Shown in pieces: positions 17,974-27,607 of a stretch of 37,653 nt of DNA. Positions within the stretch are counted from its first letter, which is position 1; every line of letters begins with the position of its first letter. The notes beneath the pieces were generated by a model. The model did no database searches, was not told where the DNA came from, and saw only the letters and a program-made list of their open reading frames with translations. Location: positions 1 to 37,653 of the forward strand of contig QKYL01000088.1 of NCBI GenBank assembly GCA_003255745.1, written 5' to 3'. The translations under genes were made by a program, and so were the position numbers. The stretch comes from Paracoccus saliphilus. GTDB lineage: Bacteria; Pseudomonadota; Alphaproteobacteria; Rhodobacterales; Rhodobacteraceae.

Positions 17974-19290
17974 ATGGCTGATCTTTTCGACATGAACCCG
18001 CCACCAAAACCCCCGTCCGCGACGGGGGTCAGGCCCTTGGCCGACCGGATCCGGCCTGCGCGCCTGTCCGAGGTGATCGGGCAGGGGAGGGTGCTGGGTC
18101 CGGACGGCCCCTTGGGCAGCATGTTGGCTGTGGGCAGCCTGTCCTCGCTGATCCTGTGGGGCCCACCGGGGGTCGGCAAGACAACGATCGCCCGCCTGCT
18201 GGCGGACGAGACGGATCTGGCTTTCGTGCAGATCAGCGCGATCTTCAGCGGCGTACCCGAACTGCGCAAGGTGTTCGACGCCGCCAAGATGCGCCGCCAG
18301 CAGGGACGCGCGACGCTGCTGTTCGTCGACGAGATCCACCGCTTCAACAAGGCGCAGCAGGACAGCTTTCTGCCGCATATGGAAGATGGCACGATCCTGC
18401 TGGTCGGTGCCACGACGGAAAATCCATCCTTTGAGCTGAACGCCGCGCTGTTGTCCCGCGCCCAGGTGATCGTGCTGGAGCGCCTGTCGCTGGCCGACCT
18501 GGAGTTGCTGGCGCAACGGGCCGAGCGCGAACTGGACCGCAAGCTGCCGCTGACTGCGGAGGCGCGCGAGGCCCTGTTGGAGATGGCCGACGGCGACGGC
18601 CGCGCCGCGCTGAACCTGATCGAGCAAGTCGCCGCCTGGAAGACCGAGGCGAAGATCGACCCCGACATGCTGGCGAAGCGGCTGATGAAGCGGGCCGCGA
18701 AGTATGACAAGTCCGGCGATGAACATTACAACCTGATTTCGGCTCTGCACAAATCGGTCCGGGGCAGCGACCCCGACGCGGCGTTGTACTGGCTGGCGCG
18801 AATGCTGGAGGGGGGCGAGGACCCGCGCTATCTGGCGCGCCGCATCACCCGAATGGCGATTGAGGATATCGGCCTGGCCGACCCCGCCGCCGCACGCCAT
18901 TGCCTGGATGCCTGGTCGCTCTATGAACGCTTGGGCAGCCCCGAGGGCGAACTGGCCTTGGGGCAGGCCGTCATCTATCTGGCGCTGGCCCCGAAATCGA
19001 ACGCAGGCTACGCGGCCTACAAGAACGCCCGCGCCGAGGCACGGCGCACCGGCAGCCTGATGCCGCCTTCCCATATCCTGAACGCGCCCACCAAGATGAT
19101 GAAGGATCAGGGTTATGGTGCGGGATATGCCTATGATCACGATGCCGAGGACGGATTCAGCGGCCAGAACTATTTCCCTGACGGGCTGAAGCGCCCGGTC
19201 CTGTACACGCCGGTGGAGCGGGGGTTCGAACGCGAACTGAAGCGCCGCCTGGACTGGTTCGTGCAGCAGCGGCTGAAGCGCGGCGGTTGA
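17974..19290 (+). CDS. rarA: Replication-associated recombination protein A (AAA+ ATPase)
   Basis: The 438-residue protein is RarA/MgsA, the bacterial WRNIP1 relative that acts at stalled replication forks. It has Walker A GPPGVGKTT (residues 63-71), Walker B LLFVDEIHRFNKAQQ (DE at 119-120), sensor GATTENPSFELN, and the C-terminal tetramerization part ending in a FP-x-G-L-x-R-P-x-YTP-type segment. It starts 63 bases after luxI. The stop overlaps the region where crcB begins. Confidence 0.95.
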   Translation: MADLFDMNPPPKPPSATGVRPLADRIRPARLSEVIGQGRVLGPDGPLGSMLAVGSLSSLILWGPPGVGKTTIARLLADETDLAFVQISAIFSGVPELRKVFDAAKMRRQQGRATLLFVDEIHRFNKAQQDSFLPHMEDGTILLVGATTENPSFELNAALLSRAQVIVLERLSLADLELLAQRAERELDRKLPLTAEAREALLEMADGDGRAALNLIEQVAAWKTEAKIDPDMLAKRLMKRAAKYDKSGDEHYNLISALHKSVRGSDPDAALYWLARMLEGGEDPRYLARRITRMAIEDIGLADPAAARHCLDAWSLYERLGSPEGELALGQAVIYLALAPKSNAGYAAYKNARAEARRTGSLMPPSHILNAPTKMMKDQGYGAGYAYDHDAEDGFSGQNYFPDGLKRPVLYTPVERGFERELKRRLDWFVQQRLKRGG

Positions 19291-19322
19291 CTTTGCACGC
19301 CGGCGGCCACACAGACGCGGGC

Positions 19323-19685
19323 ATGATGAACCCCTTTCTTCAGGTCGCCGTCGGCGGCGCCATTGGCGCCACCTGCCGCTATGCGTTGTATCGCGCGCTG
19401 CCGCTGGCGTGGCTCGCGACCGGGCTGGTCAATGTGCTGGGCAGCTTTCTGATGGGCCTGCTGGCCGCGCTGCTGACGCATCGGCTTGGGTCCGCTTGGG
19501 CGCCCCTGCTGCTGACCGGCATCCTGGGGGGATTTACCACGTTTTCGGCCTTTTCGCTGGATGTGCTGACGATGTGGGAACGCGGCCAGGGCGCTGGTGC
19601 GCTGGTCTATGTGGCGGGATCGGTCCTGCTGTCGCTGGCGGCGGTCACGGCCGGGCTGGCCTTGGGACGAGGAATTTGGGCATGA
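19323..19685 (+). CDS. crcB: Fluoride channel CrcB/Fluc
   Basis: The 120-residue protein has four membrane segments and the Fluc motifs VGGAIGATCRY, LVNVLGSFLMG and ILGGFTTFSAFSLD. The Asn of VN and the Phe residues of FTTFS line the fluoride pores of the dual-topology dimer. It exports fluoride. I chose the ATG at 19323 (19326 is also possible) because the motif-bearing first helix starts there; a TTG at 19287 would add twelve atypical residues. Its TGA overlaps the next ATG. Confidence 0.9.
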   Translation: MMNPFLQVAVGGAIGATCRYALYRALPLAWLATGLVNVLGSFLMGLLAALLTHRLGSAWAPLLLTGILGGFTTFSAFSLDVLTMWERGQGAGALVYVAGSVLLSLAAVTAGLALGRGIWA

Positions 19686-20737
19686 GCGGCGTGCAGACCA
19701 TCACGGTCGGCCTGGATGAGGGCGACATGCGCCTTGATCGCTGGCTGAAGAAGCGCTTTCCGCAGCTGACGCAGGGGGCCGTCGAAAAGATGTGCCGCAC
19801 TGGCCAGCTGCGCGTGGATGGCGGGCGCGCGAAAGCCGCCACCCGGATCGAGACCGGGCAGGAGATCCGCATCCCCCCGCTGCCCGACGCGCAGCCGGCC
19901 CAGGAACGGGCGCCGCGTCCGCTTGGCCCCCGGATGCTGGACAGCGATGTCGAGATGATCCAGGCCGCAGTGCTGTGGAAGGATGAACACATCATCGCCC
20001 TGAACAAGCCGCCGGGCTTGCCCAGCCAGGGGGGCAGCGGCCAGGGCAGCCGCCATGTGGACGGGCTGACCGAGGCGCTGATGTTCGGCTTCAAGGATCG
20101 GCCCAAGCTGGTGCACCGGCTGGACAAGGACACGTCGGGCGTGCTGCTGCTGGCCCGCACGGACCGGGTGGCGCGGGCGCTGTCCGAGGCGTTCCGGTCG
20201 CGCACCACGCGCAAGATCTATTGGGCGGCGGTGGCGGGCGTGCCGCATCCGCGCATGGGCACGATTCGCTATGGCCTGGTCAAGGGCGGCAGCGGCCGTG
20301 GCGGTGACAACGAAAAGATGATCGCGGTGCACCCCCGCGACATCGACAAGACCGAGGGCGCCAAGCGCGCCACGACCGACTATGCCGTGCTGGATGCGCT
20401 GGCCACGCGGGCCAGCTGGTGCGCGCTGGTGCCGATCACCGGGCGCACCCATCAGCTGCGTGCCCACATGGCCGAACTGGGCCATCCCATTGTGGGTGAC
20501 GGCAAGTACGGCGGCTCGGGCCAGGAAAACCTGGGCGACGGCTGGGGCGCGCAGCTGGGCGGAGAGATCAGCAAGAAGCTGCACCTGCATGCCCGCAGCC
20601 TGACTTTCGAACACCCCATCACCAAAAAGCGCATGACCCTGACCGCGCCTCTGCCCGAACATATGCAGCGAACCTGGAAATCGGTGGGCTGGCACGAGAA
20701 CGACGTGCCCGACGATCCCTTTGCGGAGGTCGAATGA
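19682..20737 (+). CDS. rluC: 23S rRNA pseudouridine synthase, RluC/RluA family
   Basis: The 351-residue protein has an N-terminal S4-like RNA-binding domain (RLDRWLKKRFPQLTQGAVEK), the catalytic PKLVHRLDKDTSGVLLLART block with Asp148, and the C-terminal GRTHQLRAHMAELGHPIVGD motif. It isomerizes uridines in rRNA; the S4 domain and length favour RluC (E. coli positions 955, 2504, 2580) over RluD, but this is inferred. The ATG overlaps the crcB stop by four bases and its own stop overlaps the next gene. Confidence 0.9.
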   Translation: MSGVQTITVGLDEGDMRLDRWLKKRFPQLTQGAVEKMCRTGQLRVDGGRAKAATRIETGQEIRIPPLPDAQPAQERAPRPLGPRMLDSDVEMIQAAVLWKDEHIIALNKPPGLPSQGGSGQGSRHVDGLTEALMFGFKDRPKLVHRLDKDTSGVLLLARTDRVARALSEAFRSRTTRKIYWAAVAGVPHPRMGTIRYGLVKGGSGRGGDNEKMIAVHPRDIDKTEGAKRATTDYAVLDALATRASWCALVPITGRTHQLRAHMAELGHPIVGDGKYGGSGQENLGDGWGAQLGGEISKKLHLHARSLTFEHPITKKRMTLTAPLPEHMQRTWKSVGWHENDVPDDPFAEVE

Positions 20738-21390
20738 GGCTTATCGTCTTTGACGTGGATGGCACGCTGGTGGACAGCCAGCACCACATCCATCACGCGA
20801 TGAGCTTTGCCTTCGCGCAGGCGGGGCTTGAACCGCTGCCCAAGGCCCAGGTGCTGACGATCGTCGGGCTGTCTTTGCCGGTGGCCGTCGCGCAGCTGGC
20901 GCCCGAGGCTGACGCCGCCATGCAGGCCCGGATCGTCGAGGGCTACAAGGACAGCTTCATGAAGGCGCGGTTGAACCAGGCGGCGCCGCTTAACCCTGGC
21001 GCACTGGACTGTCTTGATCGGCTGGCCGGGCGGGACGACCTGTTGCTGGCGATCGCCACGGGCAAGTCGCGGCGGGGCCTGGATGCGATGATCGCCGCGC
21101 ATGGGCTGCAGGGGCGCTTCCTCAGCCTGCAGACGGCCGACGGGCATCCCTCCAAGCCGCATCCTTCGATGCTCTGGGCGGCGCTGGCGGAAACCGGGGC
21201 CGAGGCTGGGCGTGCGGTGATGATCGGGGACACCACCTTTGACATGCAGATGGCGCGCGCGGCCGGCGTGGCGGGATTCGGCGTCACCTGGGGCTATCAT
21301 CCGGTCGCGGCCTTGTCCGATGCGGGTGCGGCGCAGATCGTCAGGGATTTCGCGGCATTGACGAAAGCCATCGAGGAGTGGGCAGCATGA
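20734..21390 (+). CDS. HAD-superfamily phosphatase, phosphoglycolate-phosphatase like
   Basis: The 218-residue protein has all four HAD motifs: DVDGTLVDS with nucleophile Asp7 and acid Asp9, the Thr of IATGKS, the Lys of SKPHPS, and MIGDTTFDMQMA. An alpha-helical cap lies between motif I and II, which places it in the Gph/YjjG-like subgroup. The substrate is not determined; it may clear phosphoglycolate or a nucleotide by-product. It is coupled to rluC by a four-base overlap and to the next gene likewise. Confidence 0.85.
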   Translation: MRLIVFDVDGTLVDSQHHIHHAMSFAFAQAGLEPLPKAQVLTIVGLSLPVAVAQLAPEADAAMQARIVEGYKDSFMKARLNQAAPLNPGALDCLDRLAGRDDLLLAIATGKSRRGLDAMIAAHGLQGRFLSLQTADGHPSKPHPSMLWAALAETGAEAGRAVMIGDTTFDMQMARAAGVAGFGVTWGYHPVAALSDAGAAQIVRDFAALTKAIEEWAA

Positions 21391-22100
21391 GCGAGTGGAA
21401 GGCGCGGCGGTTCTGGAAGACAGTTTCAACTCATCCCGCAGCTGGCGGATGGGAGGTGCGGCTGGACGACCGCCAGCTGCGCACACCTGCCAAGAACCCC
21501 TTGATCCTGCCGACCGAGGAACTGGCCCAAGCCATTGCCGCCGAGTGGCAGGCACAGGAGGCCGAGATCCTGCCCCACACGATGCCCCTGACCCGCGCCG
21601 CCAATTCCGCGCTGGAAAAGGTCGCCCCGCAGTTCGAGGCGGTGGCGGACATGCTGACCGAATATGGCGCGACCGACCTGCTGTCCTATCGTGCGACCGA
21701 GCCCGAGGTCCTGATCCAGCGACAGGCCGACAGCTGGGACCCTTTGGTGGACTGGGCCGCAATCGAGTTGCGGGCGCCGCTGCGGATCACGCATGGGGTG
21801 ATTCCCATTGATCAGGACCCGGCCGCGCTGCAGCGGCTGCGTGCCGAAGTCGCCGCGCTGGACCTGTGGGGGCTGACCGCCCTGCATGATCTGGTGACCG
21901 TTCCCGGCTCGCTGGTCCTGGGCTTGGCGGTGATCCGGGGCCGCATCACGGGGGCCGAGGCGCACCGGATCGCCCGCATCGACGAGGAATTTCAGATCGA
22001 ACGGTGGGGCGAGGACGAAGAGGCGCGTGAGGCAGCCCAAGGCCGCCTGGTGGCCATCGAATGGGCAGAGCGGCTGTGGCATCTGTCCCGTCGGGGTTGA
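21387..22100 (+). CDS. ATP12-family F1-ATPase assembly chaperone
   Basis: The 237-residue protein starts MSEWKARRFWKTVSTHPAAG and has the ATP12 features RLDDRQLRTPAKNPLILPTE, LAQAIAAEWQAQ and YRATEPEVLIQRQADSWDPL. In mitochondria ATP12 protects the F1 alpha subunit before assembly; the alphaproteobacterial version is thought to do the same. Its ATG overlaps the HAD stop (ATGA); an in-frame start at 21378 would only add three residues. It is the last gene of the rarA-crcB-rluC run. Confidence 0.92.
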   Translation: MSEWKARRFWKTVSTHPAAGGWEVRLDDRQLRTPAKNPLILPTEELAQAIAAEWQAQEAEILPHTMPLTRAANSALEKVAPQFEAVADMLTEYGATDLLSYRATEPEVLIQRQADSWDPLVDWAAIELRAPLRITHGVIPIDQDPAALQRLRAEVAALDLWGLTALHDLVTVPGSLVLGLAVIRGRITGAEAHRIARIDEEFQIERWGEDEEAREAAQGRLVAIEWAERLWHLSRRG

Positions 22101-22127
22101 AAGCGCCTGCCGTCACGGACGCGGTCC

Positions 22128-22156
22128 TTGACGTGTGAACATGTATTGGCACAATA
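22128..22156 (+). promoter_or_regulatory. Probable promoter of the aapJQMP operon
   Basis: TTGACG at 22128-22133 and ACAATA at 22151-22156 are 17 bases apart, giving a leader of about 110 bases before aapJ. A TTGGCACAATACC nearby recalls a sigma-54 element but lacks the -12 GC at the right distance. Confidence 0.5.
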
Positions 22157-22272
22157 CCGCCTATTAGGGTCGCATGTTTGCGCGGTCTTATAAAAAATGG
22201 GCCGTGAATGCGGTCGGGACCTCGTTCGGTCGATCACGGTCGGCCCAAGAACGCTCCAACACAGAGGTAGAA

Positions 22273-23298
22273 ATGAAAAAATCGGTTTTCCTGGGAACGG
22301 TGGCCGCCGCAACCCTGCTTGCGGGCGCGGGCTTTGCCCAAGAAGGATCCACCCTGGCCCAGGTCAAGGAACGCGGAGAGCTGAACTGCGGCGTGAACAC
22401 CGGCCTGGTTGGTTTCGCCGCCCCGGATGCGAACGGCAACTGGACCGGCTTTGACGTGGCCTATTGCCGGGCGCTGGCCGCCGCCGTGCTGGGCGACCCA
22501 AGCAAGGTCAAGTTCGTGCCCACCACCGGCCAGACGCGCTTCACTGCGCTGTCCTCGGGCGAGGTTGACGTGCTGGCCCGCAACTCGACCTGGACCTATT
22601 CGCGCGACACCGACCTCAAGCTGGATTTCGTCGGGGTCAACTATTACGACGGCCAGGGCTTCATGGTCCGTCGCGACCTGGGCGTGACCTCGGCCAAGGA
22701 GCTGGAAGGCGCCACGATCTGCATCCAGACCGGCACCACGACCGAGTTGAACCTGGCCGATTATTTCCGCGCCAACAACATGACGTACACGCCCGTCAAC
22801 ATCGACAGCAATGCCGAGGGCGAGCAGCAGTACATGGCCGGCGCCTGCGACGCCTATACGACCGATGCATCGGGTCTGGCGGCAACGCGGGCGGCATTCG
22901 CCGATCCGGAAAACCACATCATCCTGCCCGAGATCATCTCGAAGGAACCGCTTGGGCCGGCAGTCCGCCACGGCGACAACAACTGGGGCGACATCGCACG
23001 CTGGACCCTGAACGCGCTGATCGCCGCCGAGGAATACGGCGTCACCTCGCGCAACATCGAGGAGCTGGTGCGTTCGTCCACCAATCCCGAGGTCCAGCGC
23101 CTGCTGGGCACCACCGACGAACTGGGTGCGATGATCGGGCTGGACGCCGAATGGGCCCGTCGCGCGATTTTGGCCAACGGCAACTATGGCGAGATCTTCG
23201 CGGCCAACATCGGCGAGCAGACCCCCATCGGCCTGGCCCGCGGCCTGAACGCCCAATGGACCCAGGGCGGCCTGCTTTACACCCCGCCGTTCCGCTGA
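22273..23298 (+). CDS. aapJ: General L-amino acid ABC importer, periplasmic binding protein
   Basis: The 341-residue protein begins with a signal peptide (MKKSVFLGTVAAATLLAGAG, likely cut before QEGS). The mature part is a cluster-F/family-3 solute-binding protein with KERGELNCGVNTGLVGFAAP, GFDVAYCRALAAAVLG and ICIQTGTTTELNLADYF. It is AapJ of Rhizobium or BztA of Rhodobacter, which bind glutamate, glutamine, aspartate, asparagine and others. I chose the ATG at 22273, preceded by AGAGGTAG. It heads the aapJQMP operon. Confidence 0.95.
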   Translation: MKKSVFLGTVAAATLLAGAGFAQEGSTLAQVKERGELNCGVNTGLVGFAAPDANGNWTGFDVAYCRALAAAVLGDPSKVKFVPTTGQTRFTALSSGEVDVLARNSTWTYSRDTDLKLDFVGVNYYDGQGFMVRRDLGVTSAKELEGATICIQTGTTTELNLADYFRANNMTYTPVNIDSNAEGEQQYMAGACDAYTTDASGLAATRAAFADPENHIILPEIISKEPLGPAVRHGDNNWGDIARWTLNALIAAEEYGVTSRNIEELVRSSTNPEVQRLLGTTDELGAMIGLDAEWARRAILANGNYGEIFAANIGEQTPIGLARGLNAQWTQGGLLYTPPFR

Positions 23299-23312
23299 TC
23301 GGCTGAGACGAG

Positions 23313-23341
23313 GGGACCGGACCCATGCGGGGCCCGGTCCC
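23313..23341 (+). other. Stem-loop between aapJ and aapQ
   Basis: GGGACCGG (23313-23320) pairs with CCGGTCCC (23334-23341), with an inner CCC/GGG stem. No T run follows. Such hairpins after a binding-protein gene often protect its mRNA and lower transport-gene expression. Confidence 0.55.
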
Positions 23342-23425
23342 GACCCTTTGGGGCACCACCAACGACAAACCCGCCGGCGAACAAAGCGGCAAAAAGCCGA
23401 GGGCGGGTGACAGGGGTAAAAGACA

Positions 23426-24682
23426 ATGACGGACGTCTCGGCATCGGCGAGCCCGCCGTTCCGGCTGAGCATGCTGATCAATGATCGGCGCTATCGGTCC
23501 CTGACCTTTCAGGTCATCGTGTTCATTCTGGTCATGCTGGGCCTGTGGTGGCTGATCGACAACACGCTGCGCAACCTGGCCCTGATGGGCAAAAGCTTTG
23601 ACTTTGGCTTCCTGTTCCAGCGTGCAGGCTATGACATCCCGCAGACGCCGATCCCCTACACCTCGGACGACACGCATCTGCGCGCCTCGGTCGTCGGGCT
23701 GCTGAACACGCTGATCGTGTCGGTCCTGGGCTGCATTGCGGCCACTGTGCTGGGCATCCTTGTCGGCGTGGCGCGCCTGTCGCGGAACTGGCTGTTCGCG
23801 CGGCTGATGACCGTCTATGTCGAGATCTTCCGCAACATGCCGCTGCTGCTGTGGATCCTGATCATCTACGCGATCTTCACCGAGATCCTGCCGCCCCCCA
23901 ATGCCTATCGCGGCGAAAATGCGACCATGTCGATGATCCTGTTCGACAATGTGGCGCTGACCAACCGCTATACCGCGATCCCGACCCTGGGCATGACCAA
24001 CGACCCCGGCAGCCTGGACCTGGGCGCGCGCATCACCTTCAACTGGGCAACCATCGCCTTTGTGGTGGCGCTGGTCGGGGGCTGGATGCTGCGGCGGATG
24101 ATCCGCGATCATGCGCAGAGGGTTCAGGACCGCACCGGAGACCGCCCCGTGACCTGGTGGAAAAGCCTGGCTGTCATGGTGCTGCCGTCGCTGTTCCTGA
24201 TCTGGTACTTTGGCCTGCACCTGGAGCCGCCATCCTTGCAGGGCTTCAACTTTACCGGCGGGCTGAACGTGTCGAACGGCCTGGTGGCGCTGTGGCTGGC
24301 GCTGACGCTGTACACCGCGGCCTTTATCGCCGAGATCGTGCGCGCGGGCATCCTGGCGGTCAGCCGCGGCCAGTCCGAAGCGGCATTCGCCCTTGGCCTG
24401 CGCCCGAACCGCACCATGAGCCTGGTGATCCTGCCGCAGGCGCTGCGGGTCATCGTGCCGCCGCTGATCTCGCAATACCTGAACCTGACCAAGAACAGCT
24501 CGCTGGCCATTGCGGTGGGCTATATGGACCTGCGCGGCACGCTTGGCGGCACAACGCTGAACCAGACCGGCCGCGAGTTGGAAGCGATCGTGCTGATGAT
24601 GCTGACCTATCTGGCAGTCAGTCTGATCATTTCGGCGGGGATGAACGTCTTCAATGCCAGCGTCAAACTGAAGGAGCGATAG
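23426..24682 (+). CDS. aapQ: Amino acid ABC importer permease AapQ/BztB
   Basis: The 418-residue inner-membrane protein has a first membrane helix near residues 29-50 and further helices, with the permease EAA loop GILAVSRGQSEAAFALGLRP near residues 309-328. It pairs with AapM to form the translocation path. Length matches the extended AapQ/BztB type rather than the ordinary 230-residue HisM/Q permeases. It starts 127 bases after aapJ. Confidence 0.94.
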   Translation: MTDVSASASPPFRLSMLINDRRYRSLTFQVIVFILVMLGLWWLIDNTLRNLALMGKSFDFGFLFQRAGYDIPQTPIPYTSDDTHLRASVVGLLNTLIVSVLGCIAATVLGILVGVARLSRNWLFARLMTVYVEIFRNMPLLLWILIIYAIFTEILPPPNAYRGENATMSMILFDNVALTNRYTAIPTLGMTNDPGSLDLGARITFNWATIAFVVALVGGWMLRRMIRDHAQRVQDRTGDRPVTWWKSLAVMVLPSLFLIWYFGLHLEPPSLQGFNFTGGLNVSNGLVALWLALTLYTAAFIAEIVRAGILAVSRGQSEAAFALGLRPNRTMSLVILPQALRVIVPPLISQYLNLTKNSSLAIAVGYMDLRGTLGGTTLNQTGRELEAIVLMMLTYLAVSLIISAGMNVFNASVKLKER

Positions 24683-24683
24683 G

Positions 24684-26138
24684 ATGAGCGACACCCACGC
24701 CCAAACCGTCCCCTTCGTACGCGACACGATGCTGCCCGCGGCCCCACCGCCCACGCGCGAATCGGGGGCGGTCAAATGGCTGCGCGAGAACCTGTTTTCA
24801 GGGGCGGTGAACACGGTCCTGACAATCCTGGGCATCCTGATCATCTGGTTCCTGGTGGCGACCTTCTGGGACTGGTTCGCCCATTCCGTCTGGAACGCCT
24901 CCAGCCTGACCGAGTGCCGTCAGATCATCGCCGCCACTTGGGGGGAGAACGCGCGCGGCGCCTGCTTTGCCGTCATTCGCGAACGCTGGAACCAGTACGT
25001 CTTCGGATTCTATCCGCAGACGCTTTATTGGCGGCCCACCATGGCCTTTGGACTGCTGATGGTGGCGCTGGCCCCGGTCCTGTTCTCGGCCTCGCTGATC
25101 ATCCGGCGCGTGGTGCTGGCGATCACCACCCTTGCCACGCTGCTGTGCATGATGGTTCTGGGGGCGCCAGTCGGCTGGCTGGTCTTTGCCGCGCTGGTGC
25201 TGGCCGGCGGCCTTCTGGCCTCGGAACGCAACATCGCATGGCTGCTGCCGTTCTCGCTGATCTATCCGCTCTTGGGCGTCTGGTTCCTGTGGGGCGGCAG
25301 CCTCTGGGGGCCGATCTTCGTTCTGGTCGGGCCGCTGCTGGGCTGGCTGGCCTGGCGACTGCTGGCGGGCATCTCGCCACTGCTGGCGACGGTCGGGGCG
25401 ATCCTTGTGACGGTGCTGTTCTGGCTGCTGCTGGCTGGTGACGCCGCCCAAAGCGCCCAAGCTGTGCTGCCCCTGTCCATCGAGGCGGTCCGGTCGGACC
25501 GGTTCGGGGGCTTTCTGCTGTCCATCACCATCGGCGTGGCCGGGATCGCCCTGTCGCTGCCCTTGGGGATCGTGCTGGCGCTGGCGCGGCGGTCGGACAT
25601 GTTCCTGATCAAGTCGCTGGCGGTGATCTTCATCGAGTTCATCCGCGGCGTTCCGCTGATCACGCTGCTGTTCGTGGCTTCGCTGCTGCTGAACTACTTC
25701 CTGCCGCCCGGCACCAGCTTCGACATCATCCTGCGGGTCATCATCATGGTGACGCTGTTTGCCGCCGCCTACATGGCCGAGGTGATCCGCGGGGGCTTGG
25801 CCGCCCTGCCAAAGGGACAGTACGAGGCCGCCGACGCCCTGGGCCTGGACTACTGGAAGGCGCAGCGGCTGATCGTGCTGCCGCAGGCGCTCAAGATCAG
25901 CATTCCCGGCATCGTCTCGACCTTCATCGGGATGTTCAAGGACACGACGCTGGTGACCTTTGTGGGTCTTTACGACCCGCTGAAATCCATGTCGGACGCG
26001 GTGCGGGCGAACATCGAATGGAAGGGCATCTACTGGGAGCCGTTCATCTTCGTCGGCGCCATCTTCTTTCTCATCTGCTTCGGCATGTCACGATACTCGA
26101 TGTATCTGGAACGCCGCCTGCAGCGTGACCACAGGTAA
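24684..26138 (+). CDS. aapM: Amino acid ABC importer permease AapM/BztC
   Basis: The 484-residue membrane protein has a soluble N-terminal part, several helices unique to AapM/BztC, and a C-terminal permease domain with EAA loop [20 protein letters not shown] near residues 371-390. It is longer than AapM of Rhizobium (about 384), because of extra hydrophobic segments near residues 120-250. It follows aapQ by one base, so the two are coupled. Confidence 0.94.
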   Translation: MSDTHAQTVPFVRDTMLPAAPPPTRESGAVKWLRENLFSGAVNTVLTILGILIIWFLVATFWDWFAHSVWNASSLTECRQIIAATWGENARGACFAVIRERWNQYVFGFYPQTLYWRPTMAFGLLMVALAPVLFSASLIIRRVVLAITTLATLLCMMVLGAPVGWLVFAALVLAGGLLASERNIAWLLPFSLIYPLLGVWFLWGGSLWGPIFVLVGPLLGWLAWRLLAGISPLLATVGAILVTVLFWLLLAGDAAQSAQAVLPLSIEAVRSDRFGGFLLSITIGVAGIALSLPLGIVLALARRSDMFLIKSLAVIFIEFIRGVPLITLLFVASLLLNYFLPPGTSFDIILRVIIMVTLFAAAYMAEVIRGGLAALPKGQYEAADALGLDYWKAQRLIVLPQALKISIPGIVSTFIGMFKDTTLVTFVGLYDPLKSMSDAVRANIEWKGIYWEPFIFVGAIFFLICFGMSRYSMYLERRLQRDHR

Positions 26139-26149
26139 GGACCCAGGCC

Positions 26150-26938
26150 ATGAACGAACCGATCAACCGACAGATCGACCGCAGCCAGATGACGATCAGC
26201 GACGAAGTCGCCATCGACATTCGCAACATGAACAAGTGGTATGGATCCTTCCACGTGCTGCGCGACATCGACCTGACCGTCCATCGAGGCGAGCGGATCG
26301 TCATCGCCGGACCGTCAGGGTCCGGGAAATCCACGCTGATCCGCTGCATCAACCGGCTGGAGGAACATCAGGCCGGCCATATCGTCGTGGATGGGGTCGA
26401 GCTGAGCAGCGACATCAAGAACATCGACAAGGTCCGGTCCGAGGTCGGGATGGTGTTTCAGCACTTCAACCTGTTCCCGCATCTGACCGTCCTGGAAAAC
26501 TGCACACTGGCACCCATCTGGGTTCGCAAGGTACCCCGCAAGCAGGCCGAGGCAACGGCGATGCGGTTCCTGGAAAAGGTCAAGATCCCCGAACAGGCCG
26601 ACAAGTATCCGGGCCAGCTGTCGGGTGGCCAGCAGCAGCGGGTGGCCATTGCCCGGTCGCTGTGCATGCAGCCGCGCATCATGCTGTTCGACGAGCCGAC
26701 CAGCGCCCTGGACCCCGAGATGATCAAGGAGGTCTTGGACACCATGATCGAGCTGGCCGAGGAGGGCATGACCATGATCTGCGTCACCCACGAAATGGGC
26801 TTTGCCCAGGCCGTGGCGAACCGTGTGATCTTCATGGACCAAGGCCAGATCGTCGAGCAGAACAACCCGACCGACTTTTTCAACAACCCAAAATCCGAGC
26901 GGACCAAGCTGTTCCTCAGCCAGATTCTGGGGCATTAG
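26150..26938 (+). CDS. aapP: Amino acid ABC importer ATPase AapP/BztD
   Basis: The 262-residue ATPase has Walker [11 protein letters not shown]-loop [11 protein letters not shown], signature LSGGQQQR, Walker [15 protein letters not shown] and the H-loop CVTHEMGFA. It drives uptake through AapQ/AapM. An AAGGACCC site lies before the ATG at 26150. It is the last gene of the operon. Confidence 0.96.
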   Translation: MNEPINRQIDRSQMTISDEVAIDIRNMNKWYGSFHVLRDIDLTVHRGERIVIAGPSGSGKSTLIRCINRLEEHQAGHIVVDGVELSSDIKNIDKVRSEVGMVFQHFNLFPHLTVLENCTLAPIWVRKVPRKQAEATAMRFLEKVKIPEQADKYPGQLSGGQQQRVAIARSLCMQPRIMLFDEPTSALDPEMIKEVLDTMIELAEEGMTMICVTHEMGFAQAVANRVIFMDQGQIVEQNNPTDFFNNPKSERTKLFLSQILGH

Positions 26939-26939
26939 G

Positions 26940-26980
26940 GCGCAGGGGCCGGGCGGCATCGCCCGGCCCCTGCGCTTGTT
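26940..26980 (+). terminator. Terminator of aapJQMP
   Basis: A perfect 16-bp stem pairs 26940-26955 with 26960-26975 around a GCAT loop. TTGTT follows. The long symmetric stem could also serve transcripts from the minus strand, where the sixA-like gene ends at 26993. Confidence 0.85.
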
Positions 26981-26992
26981 CCGTCGGTCGGA

Positions 26993-27511
26993 TCAGACGC
27001 GGCCGTCTAGCCGGATGAAGTCCATGACGCTGCCCTGACCGGGCTGCACGTCGTTCCAGCTGTCGATCTGGAAGTCCACGACCAGCGTCGCTGCCGTGGG
27101 ATAACGGCGGAAGTCCGGATCCATGGGCGGCCGGGCCGGCAGCATGGCTGCGAATTCCGAAATGCCCGGATTGTGGCCCAGCATCATCACCGTCGGCTGT
27201 GTCGCCGTCTTCAGCACAGCCAGCATCCGGTCGGGTCCGGCCTGATACAAAGCGGGCTCGATGCGGATCAACGGGCGCACCTCCAGCGGCGCGCCGGCCA
27301 GAACAGACCATGTTTCCTGCGTCCGCGCGGCGGAGGAACACAAAACCTCCTCGGGCTCATAGCCGCGGCTGGCCAGCCAGTCGCCCAAGGCGCGCGCCGA
27401 GCGGCGGCCGCGGTCGTTCAGGGGGCGGTCATGGTCATCAAGCGAAGGATCATCCCAAGCCGATTTGGCATGGCGCGTCAGAATCAGGCGTCGGTGTCCG
27501 TTCGGGGTCAT
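26993..27511 (-). CDS. SixA-like histidine phosphatase
   Basis: The 172-residue protein belongs to the histidine phosphatase superfamily: the RHAKS motif (His14) near the N-terminus and a second His in MMLGHNPG near residue 113. The RHxxS rather than RHGET form and short length place it with SixA, which dephosphorylates phosphohistidine in signalling or PTS proteins. The substrate here is unknown. It is the last gene of the minus-strand run, 96 bases after argB. Confidence 0.82.
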   Translation of the reverse strand: MTPNGHRRLILTRHAKSAWDDPSLDDHDRPLNDRGRRSARALGDWLASRGYEPEEVLCSSAARTQETWSVLAGAPLEVRPLIRIEPALYQAGPDRMLAVLKTATQPTVMMLGHNPGISEFAAMLPARPPMDPDFRRYPTAATLVVDFQIDSWNDVQPGQGSVMDFIRLDGRV

Positions 27512-27607
27512 GATGTGCTGCCTTTTGCCATGCCGTCAGTTCCGGCAGCCTGCCACAGCCTCTGTCGCCCCCGCAAGCACATCGCCTGATGGGGGCGGTG
27601 GGCAGAA

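Noticed and set aside
19287..19322. TTG start of crcB at 19287 and a fluoride riboswitch before it
   Set aside because: The extra residues do not resemble the CrcB N-terminus, and the sequence lies within the end of rarA with no sign of the conserved fluoride aptamer.
22146..22162. Possible sigma-54 promoter before aapJ (TTGGCAC...)
   Set aside because: The -24 half fits, but the -12 half lacks GC at the required distance, and a sigma-70-type promoter overlaps it.
23042..24844. 600-codon minus-strand frame opposite aapJ and aapQ
   Set aside because: The Gln/Arg/His-rich text reflects membrane-protein codons read backwards; there is no ribosome-binding site or domain.
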